Shown here: one piece after another, positions 8,627 through 17,990 of the stretch
Numbering within the stretch: position 1 is the first letter of the stretch
Layout: the number at the start of each line of letters is the position of its first letter
Assembly (NCBI RefSeq): GCF_004345245.1
Contig: NZ_SLUQ01000010.1
Location: 62,001 to 126,000 of the forward strand
Direction of reading: 5' to 3'
DNA: 64,000 bases
From: Rhizobium sp. BK251
GTDB lineage: Bacteria; Pseudomonadota; Alphaproteobacteria; Rhizobiales; Rhizobiaceae
Translations under genes and position numbers: made by a program
The notes under the pieces: generated by a model
Database searches by the model: none
What the model was told of the DNA's origin: nothing
The model's input: only the letters and a program-made list of their open reading frames with translations

Positions 8627-10243
8627 TCAACGGGCGTAGACATTGGCGGACGTGCTGACGAGGGCGTCGATGAACTTGGCCATCGCGTCGATCGTCGTTT
8701 TGTCCTCGATGTCGTAGGTTTTCGCCAGGTCGTCCATGTTCTGGTAACCGATCCAGACACGCTCTCTTTCATCCTGCCAGACCAATATGCGAAGCGGCAG
8801 ATCGATGCCGATCGCCTGTTGCTGCTGCATGAGCTTGGAGCCGACTTTCGGGTTGCCGAAAACGATGACCTGTGTTGGGCGAAGCGAAAGGTTCGCTTCC
8901 TTCGCGTTCGCGCCGTGATCGAAAGTCGCGAAAACCGGCACCTTCTGAAGCGCGAGATTTGCCTTGATGCGAGCCACCGTCTCGGCAACATTGTACTTGC
9001 TTTCTTGCGCGACGGTCTTTGCAGGATCGGTATCGGGGCCGAGACCCGACTTGTAGGCATCCGCGATGCTTCTTGCCAGATCCGTGAGATCAACACCTTC
9101 CTTGTTCGTCAGAAGGGTGACACATACAAGTTCATCCGCCGCTGTGAACCGGCTGAGGTACGAACTGAAACCAGGCGAGTTGCCTTTAATCTCCATGAAG
9201 CCGGGGTGATGGGTGAATTCCCAGCCGGCCATCGCCCGAACTATTCGTCCGTCCGCCAGGCGGGTCGGCCTGTAAATGAGGTCACGGTCGCCTTCGTCTT
9301 TCACCAGGACGCTGCCTGCAAGAGCTATGTCCCACGCGCTGATATCCTCGGCCGACGACCACAGGCCGCCGTACGCATAGAGATTCTCCGAGTTCGCAGG
9401 ATCGACCGCCTTAAGACCGCTGCCATTGGACAAGTAGCCGGTCGCAGGTTCCACGGGGTTGATGTAAGGGATCATCGAGTGGAACTTGACATGCTGGTTG
9501 AAGCCGGGCGTTGGCTGCGGCCGGTCAAGGAAAGCCTTCTTTGCAAAGTCCGACGCCATCATCGTGCTCTCGAGGTGCAGCGGCTCGATCTGATTTTGCT
9601 CGATGAAGTCGTGATAGGAGACTCCGCTGGCACGCTCGATAATCTGGCCAAGCAGGATGAAGTTTGTCGCGCTGACCTGAACGTCGGTACCGCTCTTGAA
9701 CAGCAGCGGCCTGGAACGAACGAGATCGAGCAACTGCGAGGGGCTGTAGTGTTTCGCACTTTCGTAGCCGGCATTGCGGTAGTCCGGTATGCCGGAAGCG
9801 TGCTGCATCAGCTGGCGGATCGTGATGTCCGCCCAGGCTGGCGGAGCATCGGGCAGATACCTGGAAATTGAATCGTCGAGGGCGAGCTTGCCCGCCTCCT
9901 TCAGTTGCATGATTGCCACGGCCGTGAAGCCTTGAGTGATCGGGCCGATGTTCCACATCGTCTTGGTGGAGGCCAGTTCGTCGTTGTCGATGTTGGTGCG
10001 CCCGTAGCCCGCCGAAAGCGGGATGTACGGCGCCTGTACGATCGCGACCGAAATTCCCGGAAGATTGTTCTTGCGCGCGAAGTCTGCAATGAGGCGGTCC
10101 ACGGTGATGCCGTGAGACTGCACTGGGTATTCGCCACGGCTTACCGGGTATCCGCTGGCGCCTGTAGGTGTCTCGGCGTGAACCGAGTATGTGAGCAACG
10201 CGAGGCTTACAGCCGCGACGAATGACCGCTTGAAATGTGTCAT
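8627..10243 (-). CDS. Secreted serine-hydrolase-like (class C beta-lactamase fold) protein fused to DUF302; catalytic residues lost
   Basis: The protein has 538 residues, a signal peptide at 1-23 ending VHAET, a beta-lactamase/penicillin-binding-like domain at about 45-380 and a DUF302 domain at about 400-538. The fold markers are clear (ITIRQLMQHASGIPDY; LLGQIIERASG). However, the SxxK active-site motif expected as IGSxTK reads IGPITQ (Pro101 and Gln104), and the YxN tyrosine position reads Val190 in VSATNF. The DNA confirms these codons, so hydrolase activity is unlikely. AAGGAGAT precedes ATG 10243; an upstream in-frame extension is rejected. It is co-transcribed with the Tat-secreted protein. 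A binding or scaffolding role is inferred. Confidence 0.85.
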   Translation of the reverse strand: MTHFKRSFVAAVSLALLTYSVHAETPTGASGYPVSRGEYPVQSHGITVDRLIADFARKNNLPGISVAIVQAPYIPLSAGYGRTNIDNDELASTKTMWNIGPITQGFTAVAIMQLKEAGKLALDDSISRYLPDAPPAWADITIRQLMQHASGIPDYRNAGYESAKHYSPSQLLDLVRSRPLLFKSGTDVQVSATNFILLGQIIERASGVSYHDFIEQNQIEPLHLESTMMASDFAKKAFLDRPQPTPGFNQHVKFHSMIPYINPVEPATGYLSNGSGLKAVDPANSENLYAYGGLWSSAEDISAWDIALAGSVLVKDEGDRDLIYRPTRLADGRIVRAMAGWEFTHHPGFMEIKGNSPGFSSYLSRFTAADELVCVTLLTNKEGVDLTDLARSIADAYKSGLGPDTDPAKTVAQESKYNVAETVARIKANLALQKVPVFATFDHGANAKEANLSLRPTQVIVFGNPKVGSKLMQQQQAIGIDLPLRILVWQDERERVWIGYQNMDDLAKTYDIEDKTTIDAMAKFIDALVSTSANVYAR

Positions 10244-10502
10244 CCTGATCTCCTTGGACTCAAGCTGGTTTTTGTGCACTCGCTTTCGAGCGGCTCGTGG
10301 GAGGCAGCGGAAAAGGTCGTGCTCACAATTAGCTAGTCCGCGATGCGCGGTCGGTGAGCCCGCGAAAATTGGATGCATCGTTTGGACCATTGAACGATAC
10401 GATTCAGACCGCCGAGCTCGGAATGATGGCCGGTCGAGCATGACAAAGATCCCGCTCGCCGGAACGGAACCTGGCCTTTGCGAATATCAGCACTGCGGCT
10501 CG

Positions 10503-11864
10503 TCAAGTCGGGAGGTGGGCCGCGGAGAAGAGGCCGCGATGATCGAAGCGCCGCTTCACCGCCTGGAGCCTCTGCAGACTGGCGCCATAGGCTTGCCCAA
10601 TCTGTTCGATGTCGTCCAGGCCGAGCAGGCTGGGGTAGCCTCCGGGCAATGCGAACGGGGCGAGCGCCGTGGATAGGTTTCGCGCCCAGGATCGGTGCCT
10701 GCTGCCATTGTCTCCCGCGGCAGGATCCCAGGCGGCGATGATTTCCACGAGAAAGTGTTCGCGCCGCAGCCCGAATGCGGTGTCGGCGTCGGGAACCCGC
10801 GTGGCCGCGCCGCGAAAGTGATGCAGGATGATGGTCGTGAACGGCGAAGACAGGCTATCGCTGGCTTCGATGATGGCGGAAATTGCCCCTTGAGTCATCT
10901 CGGGCAGCCATCGGTTCTTGACGGCGTATCCGCGCCCGTCGACCACACGATGGTCGAACGAGCGGATCAGATCCTGATAACTTACCGTGTCGATGTGTAC
11001 GTGGAACGGCGTACCGAGGCTCTGCAGGCTCGCCATCAGGCTTTCGCCGAGCGCCGCGTCTCCGGTCCAGGCCGGGGCCAGGAACAGGGTCTTGCTGCCG
11101 TCCGGCAGGCAGAACATGCCTGCCAGCACGGTCAGGTCGTCGCCCGCCGAAGCCGCAATCTCGGCATAGTCACGCAAGACCCTGGCCGCATCGGACCACG
11201 GAAACAGGATCATGCCCGCGAGCACGGCTCGGTTCGGATGCAGGCGAAATTTCATTGCCGTGACGACACCGAAATTGCCGCCACCACCACGAAGCGCCCA
11301 AAGCAGGTCCGGATTCTCCTGGGGGTCGGCGATGACATGCTCTCCGTCTGCGAGGATCAGCTCGGCACCGACGAGGCTGTCCAGCGCCAGGCCATGACTT
11401 GCGATCAGGGGACCGTAGCCACCCGAAAGCGTCAGGCCCGCCATGCCGATGACGCCCATCCATCCGGTCACCGCGAGGTGGTCGCTTGCCGCGGCGGCGG
11501 AAATGACGGCACCTGCGGTCGCACCTCCGGCAACCGTTGCGATGCCGCCGCTCACTTCCACCTGGTTCATGCGCGAGACGTCGACGACCAGCCCCTTGTC
11601 TCGTACCGAACGGCCTTCGCCGTCATAGCCGGCACCACGAACCGATATCGGAAGACCGCGATCGCGGGCCGCATAAAGGGCCGCCTGCACGTCCTGTGTG
11701 GTCTCGCAATAGGTGATCATTGCCGGATGGTGGTCCGCCGCGCGGTTCCAGACCCGGCGGGCAGCGTCGTAGCGCTCATCTCCAGGCAGGACGACTTTGC
11801 TGGGAATCAATGTCTGCAGCGCGCTCGCGGCAGGCTGAGACGACAGGTCGAACTTCTTCGTCAT
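10503..11864 (-). CDS. FAD-linked oxidase (PCMH/BBE-like), His flavinylation site replaced
   Basis: The 453-residue protein has a PCMH-type FAD-binding domain (about 35-215; PISVRGAGYDGEG; GLTLSGGYGPL; LRGGGGNFGVVTAMKFRLHP) and a substrate domain. The family usually has GGH, in which the His carries 8-alpha covalent FAD; here the position reads GAY (confirmed in the codons). The second covalent site (Cys) is also absent. FAD is therefore predicted to be non-covalent. Relatives oxidise alcohols, sugars or amines with O2. The final berberine-bridge segment is weak and the C-terminus is short. It lies on the same strand as the AraC gene upstream, 127 nt away. Confidence 0.85.
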   Translation of the reverse strand: MTKKFDLSSQPAASALQTLIPSKVVLPGDERYDAARRVWNRAADHHPAMITYCETTQDVQAALYAARDRGLPISVRGAGYDGEGRSVRDKGLVVDVSRMNQVEVSGGIATVAGGATAGAVISAAAASDHLAVTGWMGVIGMAGLTLSGGYGPLIASHGLALDSLVGAELILADGEHVIADPQENPDLLWALRGGGGNFGVVTAMKFRLHPNRAVLAGMILFPWSDAARVLRDYAEIAASAGDDLTVLAGMFCLPDGSKTLFLAPAWTGDAALGESLMASLQSLGTPFHVHIDTVSYQDLIRSFDHRVVDGRGYAVKNRWLPEMTQGAISAIIEASDSLSSPFTTIILHHFRGAATRVPDADTAFGLRREHFLVEIIAAWDPAAGDNGSRHRSWARNLSTALAPFALPGGYPSLLGLDDIEQIGQAYGASLQRLQAVKRRFDHRGLFSAAHLPT

Positions 11865-11991
11865 GCTTCGATACCTCTTGGTTTGTTCTTCAACAGGCCA
11901 AGTCTAGGACGATCCGATATCGAGAGGCGCAGCATTGATCGTCAGCGCCGCAGGCTGTTGCGGCCCGCGTCGTCGTCATCCCCGTTCGGTC

Positions 11992-12999
11992 CTAGCCACC
12001 GTCTGGAGCTACATCGCCTGATCGGCGCAGAGGGAGTTGCGGTACGTCTCCCGGATTGATCCCGAAATGCCGTTTGAAGGCGACGATGAAGCTTGATGCA
12101 TTGGCATAACCTGCGCGATGCGCCGCTTGCTGCACACTGAAACCAGACTCCACGAGAGCTCTTTCGGCCTGTTGCAGCAGAAGTGCCGTGCGGTAACACG
12201 ACAGCGTCATGCCGTAGGCCTTCTTGAAGGAGGAGCGAAGCTTCGTCCGGTTCATGGCGGCGACGTTTTCCAGGGCGGCGATGTCCAGCGCACGCCGCGG
12301 CGCGTGATCGATCACCTTCTTCGCCCGGCTCAGGCGTTCGAGCATTCCGGGATCAAATTCGCCGGGACCGGTCCGGATCACGTTTTGCCGGGAGAGCTGA
12401 TCCAGTAGGACCGACATCAGCTCGAGTGCCTTGCCTTCGTAGTAGAGCGGCGCAATCGGCGCAAACATGCCGCGGCGGGCCGCGATATCGAGGGCAATCA
12501 GGCCGAAGCGGCCGGGCAGAAGCTTGTCCATCACAGTCTCGTGGCCGTGGATCATCCCCGACAGCGATTCCGGAACCAAACCGTCGGGGCCGTGGGCCTC
12601 CATGATCATCATCGGGTCGATCAGGACCGTAACCGCCCTCAGTCCACGTCCCGTTCGGGTCTCGAAATGAAAGTGCTCGCCTCTCGGGATGAAGATCACG
12701 GTCATGTCGGAGGCTTCCGCGTCGAAACCGCGTCTGCCAATTTCAAAATCCGTCGACGCCTCGTTGAGGACGACGGCGCAGACGATCACGTCACGAAGGG
12801 CGACCGCGTCGAACGCCACGACGTCAGGCCCCGGATAGTTGATGACGAAAAGGCCCATGCCCCGGCCCGCCCATGCCACCCAGCGCTGATCGCCGTTCAC
12901 GGGATCGAGATGGGGAAGTTGCGTCAGGTTGCCGCCGTGAACGCGCATTCCGGCACGCAGGATCATCTCCTCATAGTAAGCTTGGGACATCGGGTTCAT
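11992..12999 (-). CDS. AraC family transcriptional regulator
   Basis: The protein has 335 residues. The C-terminal 100 hold the two helix-turn-helix motifs of AraC/XylS (LDIAALENVAAMNRTKLRSSF; FSVQQAAHRAGYANASSF, with GINPGD after the second). The N-terminal region, with an IFIPRGEHFHFE segment, is the ligand/dimerisation domain of the AraC_binding_2 type. GAGGCGAG lies before ATG 12999. All neighbours from 7.8 to 17.8 kb lie on the same strand. The likely targets are the adjacent FAD oxidase or GMC genes (inference). Confidence 0.88.
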   Translation of the reverse strand: MNPMSQAYYEEMILRAGMRVHGGNLTQLPHLDPVNGDQRWVAWAGRGMGLFVINYPGPDVVAFDAVALRDVIVCAVVLNEASTDFEIGRRGFDAEASDMTVIFIPRGEHFHFETRTGRGLRAVTVLIDPMMIMEAHGPDGLVPESLSGMIHGHETVMDKLLPGRFGLIALDIAARRGMFAPIAPLYYEGKALELMSVLLDQLSRQNVIRTGPGEFDPGMLERLSRAKKVIDHAPRRALDIAALENVAAMNRTKLRSSFKKAYGMTLSCYRTALLLQQAERALVESGFSVQQAAHRAGYANASSFIVAFKRHFGINPGDVPQLPLRRSGDVAPDGG

Positions 13000-13175
13000 C
13001 TTGCTCGCCTCACTCGCAGAATCGCCGCCACAGCGGCGGACTGCGCATTTGATGCGCCGTCCGCATTCCCGTGATTTCTGCGAGGGGACGATGGGTTACA
13101 GGTGCAACGGGCAGGTCACCGTTGATCGAGGCTGAGGCGGCTGACGCCTTCTTCCGGCAGCACGGGCGGAACGAA

Positions 13176-13200
13176 ACCGAGCGTCCTCAGGGCGCTCGGT
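13176..13200 (-). terminator. Intrinsic terminator behind the GMC gene
   Basis: An 8-bp stem ACCGAGCG/CGCTCGGT with a 9-nt loop is followed, reading the minus strand, by TTTCGTT. It lies 40 bp after the stop of the GMC oxidoreductase gene. Confidence 0.6.
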
Positions 13201-13239
13201 CCAGGATACAAAGATGGATCGCCGGGCTCTACGGTTTCG

Positions 13240-14748
13240 CTATAGCCTCCGGCTGATCGCTTCGGCCATCATGATGACCGTGACGTTGGTCGGCGCCGAA
13301 ACGATGTCGGGCATGATGGAGGCGTCCACGACGTGCAGGCCTTCCACGCCTCGTACCGCGCCGTTCTCGTCGACGACGGCGCTCGGATCGTCGGCACCTC
13401 CCATGGGAACCGACGAGGTCGGATGGGAGTAACCGTCGACCGACGCGACTATGGCTTTCTCCAGCGCGGCGTCATCTTCGACATCCTCGCCCGGGGTCAT
13501 TTCAAGCGCGACCAGATCGCTGAACGGCGCCGTCCTGCCGATCCGGCGCGACAGCCGCACGGCTTCCATCATCCTTCGCAGATCGCTCGGATCCTGGAAG
13601 AAGTTGAAGCGGATGAGCGGCATTGCGCGAGGGTCGCGGCTTGCGAGGCGAATGGTTCCCTTCGATTTCGGAAGCGTCACGGAGCAGGCAAGCACGATCG
13701 CGCCTCCTGTCGGGCTTCGGGCCGGGTCGAAGATGTGCGTGCCCGATATATGGAGATCGAGTTCGTCGGGACCGGCCTCGCTGGAATTGGTCCAGATGAT
13801 CGCGCCCGCCGCAGGCGTCATGGAATTTGCTTCGGGCTTCAGCGCATAGATGTTGTAGTAGAAGGGATGCTCCTTCATCCGGTTGCCGACGGGGGCATCG
13901 AGGAGGACCGGAATGTCGAGCTCCGCCAGATGCGACCAGGGGCCAATTCCCGAGCGCATCAGGATCGCCGGGCTACCGTAGGCTCCGGCCGACAGAATGA
14001 TCTGGCCGCCGGTGATCGTCTCGCCGTTCAGGAGGCGCACACCGGTTGCGCGCCGTCCATCGAAGACGACGTTGTCCACCTCTCCATGCCCCTTGATCGT
14101 CAGATTCGGGCGACGGCGAACCACGTCAGTGAGATAGGCCATGCCGGTGTTGATCCGCCGGCCGTCAACCACGTTCAGCAGATAGGGCGAGACACCGTTC
14201 TGCTCGGCGCCATTGAAGTCGTTCACCCGCGGCAGGCCTGCGGCTTCCGCCGCCAGAACGAAGGCCCGCATCGACGGCGTATTTTCTTCCATCGTCCGCT
14301 GCCGGATCGGAAATGGGCCGGAGCGGCCATGCCAGGCATCGTCGCCCGTCGGCGTGTTTTCCATGGATTTGAAGACGGGCAGCACGTCGTCGAACGTCCA
14401 ACCCTTGACTCCGCGGGCGGTCCATCGCGCGAAATCGGATCGTCTTGCGCGTATCGCCACGGCAGCGTTGACAGCGGAACCGCCGCCGAGCACCTTGCCG
14501 CGAAGCGCGGTAACGTCATGGCCGAGCCCGAGATGATCCTGCGTGTGATAGCCCCAATCATGTGCGTTGTCGCCGCCCACGCGGTCGGCGTTGGCGATCA
14601 CATCGGGATATTCCGAGGGAGCATAAGCGGGACCGGCTTCCAGCAGCAGGACCTGCCTGGTGGGATCTTCGCTCAGCCGGTTTGCAAGTACTGCGCCTGC
14701 GGAACCGCCGCCGACGATGATGACGTCGAATGTGTTCGTGGTTGACAT
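13240..14748 (-). CDS. GMC family FAD oxidoreductase (choline dehydrogenase-like)
   Basis: The 502-residue protein begins with a dinucleotide motif (DVIIVGGGSAGAVLANRLSE). The GMC signature RGKVLGGGSAVNAA follows near residue 85. The C-terminal active-site region has His in YSHPTSSVPMG and the final FAD segment GLHVVDASIMPDIVSAPTN. Such enzymes oxidise primary alcohols or sugars. The start is ATG 14748; the open frame runs further upstream only as an out-of-context extension into the neighbour. The hydrolase gene ends 40 nt upstream on the same strand, so the two are probably co-transcribed and may act on one alcohol/ester substrate (inference). Confidence 0.9.
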   Translation of the reverse strand: MSTTNTFDVIIVGGGSAGAVLANRLSEDPTRQVLLLEAGPAYAPSEYPDVIANADRVGGDNAHDWGYHTQDHLGLGHDVTALRGKVLGGGSAVNAAVAIRARRSDFARWTARGVKGWTFDDVLPVFKSMENTPTGDDAWHGRSGPFPIRQRTMEENTPSMRAFVLAAEAAGLPRVNDFNGAEQNGVSPYLLNVVDGRRINTGMAYLTDVVRRRPNLTIKGHGEVDNVVFDGRRATGVRLLNGETITGGQIILSAGAYGSPAILMRSGIGPWSHLAELDIPVLLDAPVGNRMKEHPFYYNIYALKPEANSMTPAAGAIIWTNSSEAGPDELDLHISGTHIFDPARSPTGGAIVLACSVTLPKSKGTIRLASRDPRAMPLIRFNFFQDPSDLRRMMEAVRLSRRIGRTAPFSDLVALEMTPGEDVEDDAALEKAIVASVDGYSHPTSSVPMGGADDPSAVVDENGAVRGVEGLHVVDASIMPDIVSAPTNVTVIMMAEAISRRL

Positions 14749-14788
14749 CGGAGTTCTTCTTTTTTCGGTTTGCTGTTTCGACACGGGC

Positions 14789-15736
14789 TCAGCCGCGGCC
14801 GAAGGCGTCGAGGAGGAAGCCGGCGGCGCGGTCGAGGGCCTTTCGGCTGCTTTCAAGATGTGCGACGTCGAGCTGGAAGACGTGGTGCATGCCTTCCCAA
14901 ACCTCGAGCTGGACAGGAACGCCGGCTTGGGCTGCGCGGTCGGCATACTGCCGGGAATCGTCGAGCAAACGCTCGTCCGAGCCAACCTGGATCAAAAGCG
15001 GCGGCAATCCCTTGAGATCTCCCAAAAGCGGAGATGCCAGCGGATCGGACGCCTTGAAGGACCCGAGGTATTTCTGTCTGCAATCCTGAAGGTATTCGTA
15101 GCTGATCAGCGGGTCCACGATCGACGGATCCGTCATCGAGGCGGCCGAAAAGGTCATATCGGCCCAGGGCGAAAAGACGACGCCGGCAACCGGCGTCACG
15201 CCATGGGACGCCTTGCTGACCTCCGCAAGCGTTATCAGGGACAAGCCGCCACCGGCAGAATCGCCGACGACCGCGATCTCCTTGAAGCCGTGCGCGACGA
15301 GCCAGCGCCAGGCGGTGACTGCTGCATTCGGTCCAGTCGGCAAGGTCGCTTCCGGCGCCAGCGGGTAGTCAAGTAGGAATGCTGGAACCTGAGTGCGAGC
15401 GACGATCTGGCTGACGAAGCCGCGATAGGCTTTCGCAGATCCGACGACATATCCGCCGCCATGAATGTAGAGGATAGCCTGGGCAGAGCTGGCTTGCTTT
15501 GGACGAACCCACCAGCCCTTCACACCGTCTTCGTCAACGGCGTCGAGGGCAACGTCTTCTGTCAGCGGACTTGCCGAGATGAAGGCGTCATAGGCGGTCC
15601 GCAGATCGCCCGTGGCCGATGCCCAGAAGCTCGCGAAATGCTCGCGCAAAGCGTTTTCGCGAGCGCGCTCCTCGTCGGTGATATGGATCACCTCGACTTT
15701 TGCTTCGCTCCTAGTGATCTCTGAAACATTCAGCAT
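14789..15736 (-). CDS. Alpha/beta hydrolase, hormone-sensitive lipase family
   Basis: The protein has 315 residues. It carries the HSL-type HGGG oxyanion motif (residues 92-95), the nucleophile elbow GDSAGG with Ser160, acid Asp254 in VGSDERLLDD and His285 in GMHHVFQ. These are hallmarks of bacterial family IV carboxylesterases such as NlhH/Aes. GAGGAGAA precedes ATG 15736, which decides against a longer start at 15817. It is followed after 40 nt by the GMC gene. It probably cleaves short-chain esters or lactones; the natural substrate is unknown. Confidence 0.92.
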   Translation of the reverse strand: MLNVSEITRSEAKVEVIHITDEERARENALREHFASFWASATGDLRTAYDAFISASPLTEDVALDAVDEDGVKGWWVRPKQASSAQAILYIHGGGYVVGSAKAYRGFVSQIVARTQVPAFLLDYPLAPEATLPTGPNAAVTAWRWLVAHGFKEIAVVGDSAGGGLSLITLAEVSKASHGVTPVAGVVFSPWADMTFSAASMTDPSIVDPLISYEYLQDCRQKYLGSFKASDPLASPLLGDLKGLPPLLIQVGSDERLLDDSRQYADRAAQAGVPVQLEVWEGMHHVFQLDVAHLESSRKALDRAAGFLLDAFGRG

Positions 15737-15944
15737 CGTCGTTTCTCCTCTGTCGGCCGCTCGATCAGAAGCGGTGCGTCTATCGTGATGCGAGCCGTCC
15801 GCCCGCGAACACGGCAATGCGCTCGCGCCTTGTCGGGCGCCTCAGCTCGTCTCTTGGCTTCTGTTGCAATTCAGTCGGGGAGGGCGGCGACCGATGGCGC
15901 TCGCCCTTCATCCCTTGCACGGCGAATATCCGTGCGTGCGAAGC

Positions 15945-16823
15945 TCAGTTCTCGATGCGGCCGAAACGGCCGCTGGCGTGGCTTGCGAGTGTCTGTCGAA
16001 CCTCATCGGCATTCGACATTACCAGCGGACCGTGCTTGACAAAATGCTCGTGGACCGGCTTTGCCGCCAGCAGCACGAAATGCGCACCATCGCTGGATTC
16101 GATCACGGTCTCGGTCTCCGGTCCGGCCGCGACAGTCGTTGCGGTGCCGGCGGTCAACGCGCGGTGGCTGTTGCCCACTCTGAGCGTCAGCGCGCCTGCC
16201 ACGGCGTAAATCCAGGCTTGCCTGCCGCTTGGCAGCAGATGGGAAAAACACCCATCGGTCTGCACGAAGCCGTCGAGCATCGTCATTTCTTCCGGGGTTC
16301 CCTCGGCCCCCACGACCTCGCCGCTGCGGCCGAGAACGACCCGGGCGCGGAACTTCTCTCCTGTCAGGACCGGAACATCCTTGGCTTCTACGTGAAGGGA
16401 GCGAGGCAGTTCTTTCTTGAGGCGGGCCGGGAGATTCACGAAGATCTGCAAGGCGTGGATCCGGGCGCCTTCTTCAGGCTTTTCCTCGTGGACTGCGCCG
16501 CCTGCTGCCGTCAGCCAATAAAGATCGCCACCCTTCAGCGCGATGTTGTGCCCGAGCGTATCGCGGTTCAGGAAGGCGCCTTCCGAATCCTCGAACATCG
16601 CAGTCACAGCGGAGATGCCTGCGTGCAGGTGGGGATCGAACGTCGGCGCCGTCATCACGAAGTGATCGACCATCAATAGCGGGTCCATCCGTCCGTCGAA
16701 CATTTCTTCTGAAAAATGATTGGCAGAGAATCCGCTGCCTATGTTGTTTGGAATGCCGGCGACGATCTCTCCGAGCCTTTCGGCAAGAACAGCCGCCTTA
16801 TCCAGTGTTGCAGTGTTATGCAT
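15945..16823 (-). CDS. Pirin family protein
   Basis: The 292-residue protein has the bicupin pirin layout. The N-terminal metal site is recognisable as FDPHLHAGISAVTAMFEDSEG followed by GGDLYWLTAAGGAVHEE, giving three His and one Glu as expected. The C-terminal cupin covers about 180-260. The family's usual HPHRGFET is altered to DPHLHAGIS while keeping the His ligands. Bacterial pirins are metal-bound redox proteins, some with quercetinase activity. It lies 109 nt downstream of a LysR gene on the same strand. Confidence 0.88.
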   Translation of the reverse strand: MHNTATLDKAAVLAERLGEIVAGIPNNIGSGFSANHFSEEMFDGRMDPLLMVDHFVMTAPTFDPHLHAGISAVTAMFEDSEGAFLNRDTLGHNIALKGGDLYWLTAAGGAVHEEKPEEGARIHALQIFVNLPARLKKELPRSLHVEAKDVPVLTGEKFRARVVLGRSGEVVGAEGTPEEMTMLDGFVQTDGCFSHLLPSGRQAWIYAVAGALTLRVGNSHRALTAGTATTVAAGPETETVIESSDGAHFVLLAAKPVHEHFVKHGPLVMSNADEVRQTLASHASGRFGRIEN

Positions 16824-16932
16824 TATTCGGCCGCTCCGTTGACGTCTCCTATGACGGCGACTTTGCGGCCAACGGCACTGGACGAAAAGCCGTCATATTC
16901 TGGACTTAGCGTTCAACACGATGGACGAGTGG

Positions 16933-17844
16933 CTAGAGCAGGACAGCCTTTGGGAATTCGGCCGCCAGATGATCGAGAAAGGCGCGCACTGAAGGCAGCA
17001 ATCCTTGCCGATAGGGGATGAGTGCGGTGAGCGTGGAGTCTCCGGCAAGCCAATCCGGCAGCACGCGCCGGAGGGCGCCGGACCGAACCGCGTTCCTTGC
17101 AATGTAGCCAGGAAGGGCGACCACACCGAGCCCTTTGACCGCCGCCTGCTGAAGACCAACCATATCGTCGCCGAGCAGCCTGGGAGTGAGCGGCATAACA
17201 ATCTCATCTCTCGCCTGGCGCGCGTGGCGAAGCCTCCAGACCGGAGCAACACCGGTTCTCATCATGAATAGTGAGGGATGATTTTGCAAGTCTTGAGGGC
17301 TCTCGGGCGCGCCGTTCGTCTCGACATAAGCCGATCCAGCGAAAAAATACCACGGAGCGGGCGCAAGGGTACGCTGGACCAGATTGGAATCCGGGAGCGG
17401 ATCGGAATGGGCGCGGACGGCGAGATCGAAATTCTCACCCACGATGTCGACAGTTCGGTCCGTGGCGTGTGCGACGACATTGACCTTCGGGTACCGGACG
17501 AGGAAATCAGCGATAATGTCGGACATGGCGAATTGCATGGTGGCGACGCCGGCCGTGCACCGGACCGTGCCGGTCGGCTCAGTCAGCCGGTGGCGTATCG
17601 TCGTCTCGGCAAGTTCCGCCTCGCGAAGCATCGCCACCGCGTGACGATAGAAGTCTTCACCCGCATCCGTCATTCCGAACCGGCGTGACGTCCGGTTGAG
17701 CAAACGTACGCCCAGTTCCTTCTCGAGTTCCTGAATACGGTGGCTAAGTGTCGACTTGGGCACGCGCAAGGTGCGGCCGGCGGCTGTGAACCCACCCCGA
17801 TCGACTATCTGCACAAAATAGAAGAAGTCATTCAAATCCAGCAT
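16933..17844 (-). CDS. LysR family transcriptional regulator (first of a paralogous pair)
   Basis: The 303-residue protein has an N-terminal winged helix (LNDFFYFVQIVDRGGFTAAGRTL; TLSHRIQELEKELGVRLLNR) and a LysR substrate-binding domain (about 90-300). ATG 17844, with GGACGATGGCG upstream, is preferred over TTG 17859. It is clearly paralogous to the LysR at 18777-19712: both share FDLAIRAH-type and PLPDSNLVQ segments and an LLPDWLA-type C-terminal motif. It faces the cysteine hydrolase gene across 146 bp and lies upstream of pirin. It probably regulates one or both. Confidence 0.9.
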   Translation of the reverse strand: MLDLNDFFYFVQIVDRGGFTAAGRTLRVPKSTLSHRIQELEKELGVRLLNRTSRRFGMTDAGEDFYRHAVAMLREAELAETTIRHRLTEPTGTVRCTAGVATMQFAMSDIIADFLVRYPKVNVVAHATDRTVDIVGENFDLAVRAHSDPLPDSNLVQRTLAPAPWYFFAGSAYVETNGAPESPQDLQNHPSLFMMRTGVAPVWRLRHARQARDEIVMPLTPRLLGDDMVGLQQAAVKGLGVVALPGYIARNAVRSGALRRVLPDWLAGDSTLTALIPYRQGLLPSVRAFLDHLAAEFPKAVLL

Positions 17845-17990
17845 ATCGCCATCGTCCAACCTGTCGGACTATTAGTTGCAGTTTTGCCGACTTTTGGGCC
17901 ATTCGTCCAGAGGATAATTTTAGCTGGCCCTGAAGGAGCTTGACCCAAATTGCTCCACGCCGGACGCGATTCAACCCAATGGAGTTCGTC

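Noticed and set aside
8614..9096. N-terminal extension of the Tat-type protein frame
   Set aside because: The extra 161 codons run antisense-like through the neighbouring gene's coding sequence in another frame. The signal peptide begins exactly at ATG 8613.
10244..10441. 66-residue N-terminal extension of the serine-hydrolase-like protein
   Set aside because: A perfect AAGGAGAT and signal peptide define the start at 10243; the extension lacks both.
13333..14745. 470-codon forward frame opposite the GMC oxidoreductase gene
   Set aside because: It is antisense to a gene with clear GMC motifs throughout and has low-complexity composition.
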